Positions 35,929 to 40,559 of a DNA stretch of 40,559 nt are shown piece by piece. How positions within the stretch are numbered: position 1 is the stretch's first letter; each line of letters starts with the position of its first letter. Position numbers and translations under genes: made by a program. The DNA is from a virus. The DNA lies in the IMG/VR virus record IMGVR_UViG_3300044956_001016, positions 1-40,559 of that record; one strand, 5' to 3'. The notes beneath the pieces were generated by a model, which was not told where the DNA came from, made no database searches, and was given only the letters and a program-made list of their open reading frames with translations.

Positions 35929-36129
35929 TTATGCGTTGCTAGAAACGTATTCGATTAGCGCTGAACGAATTTCATCGGTAGGCTGCTCGTCATCCCAGGG
36001 CCAGTTATTATCACAGTAGTCGTTAACAGCCTCTTTGGGACTCATGCCATTCAAGAACTCTTCAACTGAACAGGTGTCTCCAACAAAAATGGCGTAGCAG
36101 TCAGAATCAGAGGAAAATCGAGTAGTCAT
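35929..36129 (-). CDS. Small acidic cargo protein
   Basis: A 66-residue acidic protein (MTTRFSSDSDCYAIFVGDTC) with SVEEFLNGMSPKEAVNDYCD and DDEQPTDEIRSALIEYV helices. It looks like a small protein-interaction or DNA-mimic type protein on charge, but I recognise no family. ATG 36127-36129 follows the 27-base shared leader; its own terminator follows. It belongs to the insert flanked by terL-end repeats. Confidence 0.55.
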   Translation of the reverse strand: MTTRFSSDSDCYAIFVGDTCSVEEFLNGMSPKEAVNDYCDNNWPWDDEQPTDEIRSALIEYVSSNA

Positions 36130-36169
36130 TGTCGTTACCCTTGTGTGTGAACTCGGTTGTTTCTCAACC
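36130..36169 (-). promoter_or_regulatory. Shared leader element, copy 2 (hairpin plus GAGTTCACACAC)
   Basis: The 27 bases at 36143-36169, read on the minus strand, are identical to 22908-22934: GGTTGAGAAACAACC then GAGTTCACACAC. It continues AAGGGTAACGACA to the ATG. Identity over a non-coding stretch at two distant loci on opposite strands shows selection or recent copying. Confidence 0.7.
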
Positions 36170-36292
36170 TTGAATCTAATATAGCGCTTTACCCGTAACA
36201 TGGCAATAGGTGAACTATTAGAATAATCGCATGTTTAAGGGCAACCCCATAAGAATCTTAAAACTGTTGTCTGTTGCCGTGTTACCACTACT

Positions 36293-36327
36293 CTGCCATG
36301 TGGTTTTTATCGGCTACCACATGGCAG
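36293..36327. terminator. 11-bp hairpin spanning the terL stop codon
   Basis: CTGCCATGTGG (36293-36303) pairs with CCACATGGCAG (36317-36327), 13-base loop. The right arm encodes the final SAMW of terL. No T-run follows on the minus strand, so it is an atypical terminator; it may instead protect the mRNA or limit read-through into the cargo genes. Confidence 0.45.
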
Positions 36328-37813
36328 ATTCACCCTCGCTAATTCGCCCTTGACCCTGCATCAATTCCGTGATCGCAAATACCAGTGCGTCTAATCGGTT
36401 AGGGCTGTCCATACCGGGCTGCCATGTGCATTGTTCTTTTTCTAAATCAAGGAAAGTGCCGACATGGTGAACCCGCCCTTCTTCATAGAGTTGATGCACT
36501 GGCTCAGCCCGAATCAACTTACCCCGACTACTCACAGTCTCTTTAACAGCAACAGAGGGATCCATATTCTGGATCGCCGCTCTGACCATATCGCCGCCAT
36601 AGTTGCGCTCCACAATTAGATAGTCAGCCCTGGTTTGTCGATAGCGGGCGATCGCTGCCTGAAACCATTGGTTAGGAGTGCCGCGCAAGCTGTCATCATG
36701 GAGCACATAGTAATGTCCATCATGCGCTTTTCCAACTGCCACAAGTCCGGCCTCGGTGCCAGTGCTACCCGATGGGTCAACCCCAATTACCAACCTGACT
36801 AGAGATGAATAGGTCGTGACACGATAGGGGTCAATATCTCTTTCTTTATCCCATAGGCCACCATCGGGTTCGTCCTCATGTTGGGATTCGGTGAGGAAGG
36901 TACGATAGCCCCATTTATTGATTTGCCGTTCGACCACCTCAAGGTCTTGCCCTTCCTCCCAAGTGGGCACCCCTGAAAGCACGCGGTATTTATTGCACTG
37001 GGAAACCTCATCGTAGTAGCGCTCAACCTCTAGATCTCTAACCGCAGGCTCTTGAGTGACAGTTGCCCCTAACAAAATATCAGCCCTACCATCGGCTACT
37101 TGAGCGATCGCGCTGTCTTTATGAATCTTGTTTTGAACAAACAACACTGTGGCATCGGTCGCATCAGCGGCTAAGATGTCGCGTGAAATTGTTCTTAACT
37201 TTTTTGCGGTTGCCTCAGGCGTGTCATGAGTTCCGTCTACATCATCCAGGATGATTAGATCCGGTCTTTGATCTTGAATCCGAGCACCACGGATACGGCT
37301 ATTTAGCCCTACTCCGATAACGCCAAACCCGTTAACTGTCTGCAATCGCTGAGCCGTCCAGTTAAGTGAGGCTGAATATTTATTGAGAGCGCGTGGCACG
37401 CCTATTTGCTCCAGTAATGCCGCGATCGCTTGCACATGTAAATCGGCCTGGTCTTGGGTGCCACAAACATAGAGAGCAAGTCGTCGTTTCAGGGAACAGG
37501 CAAAGTAAGCACAGAGTTGTTCAGCAATACACGATTTCGCTCCACCGCGCCCCCATATCTCAATCCGTGGGGTTGCTGGTTGCCCTGCTTCGATACTATG
37601 TCCCCAATTCCAAACAGCCTTGTGGCGATCGCCGTTGGGAATCAGTGTTCCTGGCAGTGTGCGGGATAAAAAGGCTTGGGGAGTTTCGTTAGTGTCAGGG
37701 ATGAGATGTGAGGGTAGTGTTTTTTTTGCACCAAAACTATTTTCAAGTTTTGATAATCGCTCTTGCTGATACCGCCTTAATAACTTTTCCCGACCATTAA
37801 TCTTGCTTGCCAT
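36314..37813 (-). CDS. terL: Terminase large subunit
   Basis: A 499-residue packaging motor. Walker A is GRGGAKS (88-94), Walker B LIILDD (186-191), and a coupling region follows (ATVLFVQNKIH near 222). The RNase-H-like nuclease shows D346 (VIGVDPSG), E402 (LIVERNYGG) and D475 (PNRLDALVFA). Length and motif order are normal. It overlaps the small subunit gene by 17 bases. A hairpin spans the stop codon, and a 20-base copy of its 3' end lies 676 bases further downstream beyond two inserted genes. Confidence 0.92.
   Translation of the reverse strand: MASKINGREKLLRRYQQERLSKLENSFGAKKTLPSHLIPDTNETPQAFLSRTLPGTLIPNGDRHKAVWNWGHSIEAGQPATPRIEIWGRGGAKSCIAEQLCAYFACSLKRRLALYVCGTQDQADLHVQAIAALLEQIGVPRALNKYSASLNWTAQRLQTVNGFGVIGVGLNSRIRGARIQDQRPDLIILDDVDGTHDTPEATAKKLRTISRDILAADATDATVLFVQNKIHKDSAIAQVADGRADILLGATVTQEPAVRDLEVERYYDEVSQCNKYRVLSGVPTWEEGQDLEVVERQINKWGYRTFLTESQHEDEPDGGLWDKERDIDPYRVTTYSSLVRLVIGVDPSGSTGTEAGLVAVGKAHDGHYYVLHDDSLRGTPNQWFQAAIARYRQTRADYLIVERNYGGDMVRAAIQNMDPSVAVKETVSSRGKLIRAEPVHQLYEEGRVHHVGTFLDLEKEQCTWQPGMDSPNRLDALVFAITELMQGQGRISEGESAMW
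36315..36334. repeat. Direct repeat, copy 2: terL 3' end
   Basis: TACCA-C-ATGGCAGATTCACC within the last terL codons and stop. With copy 1 at 35639-35658 it brackets the two cargo genes. The arrangement parallels the repeats around the 10941-11249 gene at the end of nblA. Confidence 0.7.
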
Positions 37814-38288
37814 CGAACCGCTCTAACACATCCTGAATAGCCAAGGCATCGCCCCAATTATCCAAGCCACCAGAGATCAGTTCATTGGCAACCCTGATGA
37901 AAGAGGGAATATCCTTAATGGCGATCGCTTCTTCTGGCACATCAATAAAGCGGCCCATCGTCTTGTCGAAAAGCTGCTTGCCTCTGCTCAATCTCATCTT
38001 TTGGGCATTAACCACCATGCGGTGGTATTCTTCTAACTCTTGACGGAATGATGCAACGTCAGCATCTATTAGTTCGTTGGCAGCCTGTTTTAGCCCATCG
38101 TCCAACCGTTTCTGCCGTCGCTGAATTTCTGCATTTAGTTCAGCGGCAAAGGATTTATCAGCCACCCATCTAGCGACGGTACGTAGTGACACACCAATCG
38201 CCTTGGCTGTGTCACCTTGTGACATTCCCTCGGCCAGGTTGGATATCGCTTTAAGCCGCTTCTCTTGTTTTTCAATAGCTGTAACCAT
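37797..38288 (-). CDS. Terminase small subunit
   Basis: A 163-residue protein with an N-terminal HTH (MSQGDTAKAIGVSLRTVARW, about 22-41) as in phage small terminases, then a long helical region (KRLDDGLKQAANELIDADVA) for ring formation. It would recognise the packaging site and hand DNA to the large subunit, whose gene follows with a 17-base overlap. ATG 38286-38288 has weak upstream purines. Confidence 0.8.
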   Translation of the reverse strand: MVTAIEKQEKRLKAISNLAEGMSQGDTAKAIGVSLRTVARWVADKSFAAELNAEIQRRQKRLDDGLKQAANELIDADVASFRQELEEYHRMVVNAQKMRLSRGKQLFDKTMGRFIDVPEEAIAIKDIPSFIRVANELISGGLDNWGDALAIQDVLERFDGKQD

Positions 38289-38363
38289 ATGACAGGTTAT
38301 GACAAATATGTGACATGGCTACGCCAATCATAACCCGTGGATGAGCTTGGGGTGCTGTTGGGA

Positions 38364-39623
38364 TTACAGATGTCCTGCCAATTCAGCAACACCCCCCGTG
38401 AAAGATTCCCATCGACGGCATATCACCTCAATATACTCTGGTGAAAGTTCAAAGCCGTAAACCGTGCGATCGCCCTCTATCTTTTCGGCGGCGATAATGG
38501 TTGTTCCGCTGCCAAGAAAAGGATCAAATATATTTCCATTGCTGCAATTTGCAACAATCATTTTTATCCAATCCACAGGCTTAGACTGAGAATGCTGAGA
38601 TTCAGAATGCAGTTTTGTAATAGGAGAGGAGAAAACGTCTGCTAAATGCTTGCCTCTTGGATCTGGGTTAAATTCATAGCTGCCGCGGGTGTTCCATACT
38701 GTGCGGGTTTCCGATGGATCCCCGTAATGAGCACCGTTGAAATTGTATTGAATATCTCCAACCCCCATCCACACACAATATTTAGCGCGTTTTAAGGGTC
38801 TGTTTGGCGTATACCAGCAGCTAACACAATCCCATGTAAACAGCCACATTGCCGTTCCTGTAGCAAAATCCACATCGGAGAAACGATTGCCATCACAAAA
38901 AACAAAATAACAATCACAATATTTTGAAAATTGAGCCAACTTAATACCTGCATCCCAAGGCGGATCAAACATTAAGCATCCAATGCTAAAGTTGCCCAGC
39001 AGCTTACGCACATTGGATTCATCAGTACTGTCCCCGCAGGCAATGCGATGTCGTCCCAAGGCGATAATGTCGCCCAAATTAAACCGAGGTTCTATCTTGC
39101 CGTCTTCCGCTTGTTCAATCAGATCGGAAGCGGTTTCTTCGTCTTCCTCTGCGGAAGGTTGCTCATAACCGCTGTCGCATTCCATGTCCCATGCAGCCAT
39201 CTCCTCAGGAAACCACATAGTATCCACGTCAATGCTGCCCTCTTCGTTCCACTGCTCCAAAACTTCAGTGTCCCAATTAAGGCTTACCTCGGCAACACGA
39301 TTGGCATAGACAGAGGCAAGCCTAGCTTTAGGATCATTCGCCGTAGCAATGTCGGTACGTCTGAGAATAACCGGGCGGGTGCCATCAGTATCGACCACGA
39401 TAGGATTAACGCCATCAAAAACCGTGGCAATTTTTTCTAGACGTAGGGAACCATCAAACATTTCACCATCGGCGGCACACGTCGCGGCACCAATCCAGCC
39501 CACCTTTTGCAACGACTCCTCAAGCATTCCCTCACCACGGGGGCTATGCCGATTTGCGTTGACTTCCTGTGGCCTGAAATTGTGGATTGCCTGTTCAGAA
39601 ATAGAGTCGTAAATGTCAGTCAT
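38364..39623 (-). CDS. ParB/Srx-like N-terminus fused to an adenine/cytosine-N4-type DNA methyltransferase
   Basis: A 419-residue protein. Residues about 10-110 (NFRPQEVNANRHSPRGEGML, then VGWIGAATCAADGEMFDGSL) resemble the ParB/sulfiredoxin-like domain often placed before phage methyltransferases. An acidic linker (155-175) follows, then a beta-class methyltransferase: catalytic DPPW (220-223) first and the AdoMet loop DPFLGSGTT near 365 last. CGDST near 196-200 is typical of this family. DPPW with this order suits N4-cytosine or N6-adenine methylation; target unknown. It precedes the terminase genes. Confidence 0.85.
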   Translation of the reverse strand: MTDIYDSISEQAIHNFRPQEVNANRHSPRGEGMLEESLQKVGWIGAATCAADGEMFDGSLRLEKIATVFDGVNPIVVDTDGTRPVILRRTDIATANDPKARLASVYANRVAEVSLNWDTEVLEQWNEEGSIDVDTMWFPEEMAAWDMECDSGYEQPSAEEDEETASDLIEQAEDGKIEPRFNLGDIIALGRHRIACGDSTDESNVRKLLGNFSIGCLMFDPPWDAGIKLAQFSKYCDCYFVFCDGNRFSDVDFATGTAMWLFTWDCVSCWYTPNRPLKRAKYCVWMGVGDIQYNFNGAHYGDPSETRTVWNTRGSYEFNPDPRGKHLADVFSSPITKLHSESQHSQSKPVDWIKMIVANCSNGNIFDPFLGSGTTIIAAEKIEGDRTVYGFELSPEYIEVICRRWESFTGGVAELAGHL

Positions 39624-39638
39624 GCGTTACAGGATTAA
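39624..39638 (+). promoter_or_regulatory. Dispersed motif copy GCGTTACAGGATTAA
   Basis: The copy directly abuts the start codon of the methyltransferase gene; the coding strand reads TTAATCCTGTAACGC-ATG. Because this orientation gives no AGGA ribosome site, the motif cannot be only a Shine-Dalgarno. Confidence 0.5.
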
Positions 39639-39669
39639 CGGCACTTTCATTGTACCGACAAAAATAAAA

Positions 39670-39689
39670 CCCCCCGCAAAGCGAGGGGG
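39670..39689 (-). terminator. Terminator hairpin CCCCC-CGC-AAA-GCG-A-GGGGG
   Basis: An eight-pair stem with one bulged A, followed on the minus strand by GTTTTATTTTTG. It ends the small 39733-39879 gene and isolates the methyltransferase-terminase operon. Confidence 0.8.
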
Positions 39690-39732
39690 AGTTGCCTTAT
39701 GAACAACACCTCAATTTTGCCATGTATTACAG

Positions 39733-39879
39733 CTACCACGGCGGCAAAATATCTCGTGCCCAAATCAACGTCTCATCTTCCAGCGTCACACCGAAGGGCA
39801 GAGATAGGGTAACAGGGGCAGTAGTGAAGCCTGCGATCGCTCGGTAGCCGATGATGTCACCAGGTCTAATATCGGGCAT
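39733..39879 (-). CDS. 48-residue hypothetical protein between two terminators
   Basis: ATG 39877-39879 opens MPDIRPGDIIGYRAIAGFTT, followed by APVTLSLPFGVTLEDETLIW and a Trp end. The alternating strands suggest a small beta barrel. It stands alone between two minus-strand terminators, so it needs its own promoter in the gap before it. No family recognised. Confidence 0.45.
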   Translation of the reverse strand: MPDIRPGDIIGYRAIAGFTTAPVTLSLPFGVTLEDETLIWARDILPPW

Positions 39880-39892
39880 GTTACTTAATCTC

Positions 39893-39928
39893 AAAAAAAC
39901 TCCCACCACTAAGCGACAAGCGATGGGA
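39893..39928 (-). terminator. Terminator-like hairpin TCCCA / TGGGA with T-run
   Basis: On the minus strand TCCCA, an 18-base loop, and TGGGA lead into G and seven T. The stem is short but the T-run is good. It would end the 39981-40559 gene. A partial motif copy, TGCGTTACTAC, is at 39932-39942. Confidence 0.5.
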
Positions 39929-39980
39929 ATTTTGCGTTACTACTCTTTAGCTAATTTTAGCTTGGTGCAAAGAAATAGGT

Positions 39981-40559
39981 CTAATCGAAGCTAGGGACGT
40001 AATCAGTGGTCACCGATACGACTACCGATGTGGGCTTAGAAAGAATGGTCGCCCCGCCAAGGGCTGTCACTACATAACCTTGTCTGCCGCCTTCGGGACA
40101 GGAAGCAAATTCAGGAACACTATTCCCAAGGCTGGCGGAATACGGGGGAAGGGTGCCCATTCCAACAGTCATAGTTTGAACAATCGTCGTTAGTGACGAG
40201 CACGCTTGTGTGGTGTAGCCTCTTTCAGTAATTATCACTTTCCATCCTGTTTGCCCTGGTTCTGGCTCAACCGGGGGTGTTGTCGGGGGATTAATCCAGT
40301 CTCCTCCCGGCCCATCGTCCGGCGTAGGTGGAGGAGTAGGCGGTAAAGGTGGGGGCGGTGTGTTGGGATCCCCATCATCTTCAAAACATTCTTCGCAAAT
40401 ATATTGACGCACCCAGCCGGACTGATGCAGAACCCAGATAGTTCCATCGTCATCTTGGCGGGCATCACCTGTGTAATATTTACGGGTAGCGTGATCCGTG
40501 GCTGATGTGTGGGTATACGCTCCAGCAGGCCTCCACCCGGTTTCAGTGCCAATCAAAAG
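39981..40559 (-). CDS. Proline-rich probable virion protein (runs off right edge)
   Basis: At least 192 residues; the frame is open to the right edge, so the start is outside. The known part has a Thr/Tyr/Trp-rich region (GTIWVLHQSGWVRQYICEEC), an acidic Pro-rich hinge (PPPPLPPTPPPTPDDGPGG), then a beta-rich C-terminus (GWKVIITERGYTTQACSSLT). Such Pro hinges are common in phage tail tips, fibres and lysis proteins. Its position just before the methyltransferase-terminase block suggests the end of the tail/fibre operon if the genome is circular. Confidence 0.55.
   Translation of the reverse strand, partial: LLIGTETGWRPAGAYTHTSATDHATRKYYTGDARQDDDGTIWVLHQSGWVRQYICEECFEDDGDPNTPPPPLPPTPPPTPDDGPGGDWINPPTTPPVEPEPGQTGWKVIITERGYTTQACSSLTTIVQTMTVGMGTLPPYSASLGNSVPEFASCPEGGRQGYVVTALGGATILSKPTSVVVSVTTDYVPSFD

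Noticed and set aside
36314-37813. HNH gene (23178-23495) as part of the packaging machinery
   Set aside because: Phage packaging HNH genes sit beside the terminase; this one is about 13 kb away, with an RHH partner and a cargo leader.

Overview
The window looks like a 40.6 kb piece of a tailed (siphovirus-type) cyanophage that probably persists as a plasmid, i.e. a phage-plasmid. Three things point to a cyanobacterial host. The octamer GCGATCGC (the cyanobacterial HIP1 site) recurs dozens of times, where fewer than one copy is expected by chance. One gene encodes a clear NblA-type phycobilisome-degradation protein. Several accessory genes resemble cyanobacterial plasmid genes. There is no integrase or recombinase in the window, but there is a ParA/ribbon-helix-helix partition cassette. 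No tRNA, rRNA or CRISPR array was seen.

Layout. Both ends are cut inside minus-strand genes: the tape-measure gene at the left edge and a proline-rich protein at the right edge. The virion genes read right to left on the minus strand and form two blocks. The head block (about 23.5-39.6 kb) holds a ParB-like/DNA methyltransferase fusion, small and large terminase, two small cargo genes, portal, MuF-like protein, scaffold, P22-type coat protein, then repetitive fibre or decoration proteins. The tail block (1-3.9 kb) holds tail-completion proteins, tail tube, a likely tail chaperone and the tape measure. About 19 kb of non-virion genes separate them. These are a repressor-like gene (4.2-5.0 kb); a plus-strand early operon (5.1-10.8 kb) with a replication initiator carrying internal iterons, a Dam-like methyltransferase and a RusA resolvase; nblA; parA/parG; a repeat-rich locus around a small HTH-type gene; a membrane FHA protein with an EAL phosphodiesterase; a single-stranded-DNA-binding protein; and a minus-strand membrane cluster (17.4-22.4 kb) with a FtsK/HerA-like ATPase and an M23 peptidase.

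How it may work together. The initiator, SSB, RusA, partition cassette and methyltransferases would maintain a plasmid-like replicon. The repressor-like protein and an asymmetric CAGGAT-containing motif at many gene boundaries may hold it quiet. NblA and the EAL enzyme would act on host physiology: light harvesting and c-di-GMP signalling. The membrane cluster could be a DNA-transfer or envelope-penetrating machine, or a lysis cassette.

The most novel signals are: (i) about 59 pentamers with GTG every fifth base, in four arrays, with repeated ribosome-binding-site/mini-ORF modules; (ii) a cluster of hairpins that all carry the same ATC triloop just before the coat gene; (iii) ACTC/GAGT boxes in a 4-bp register on both sides of parA/parG; (iv) gene 3' ends duplicated on both sides of inserted cargo genes; and (v) a shared hairpin/leader element in front of cargo genes.
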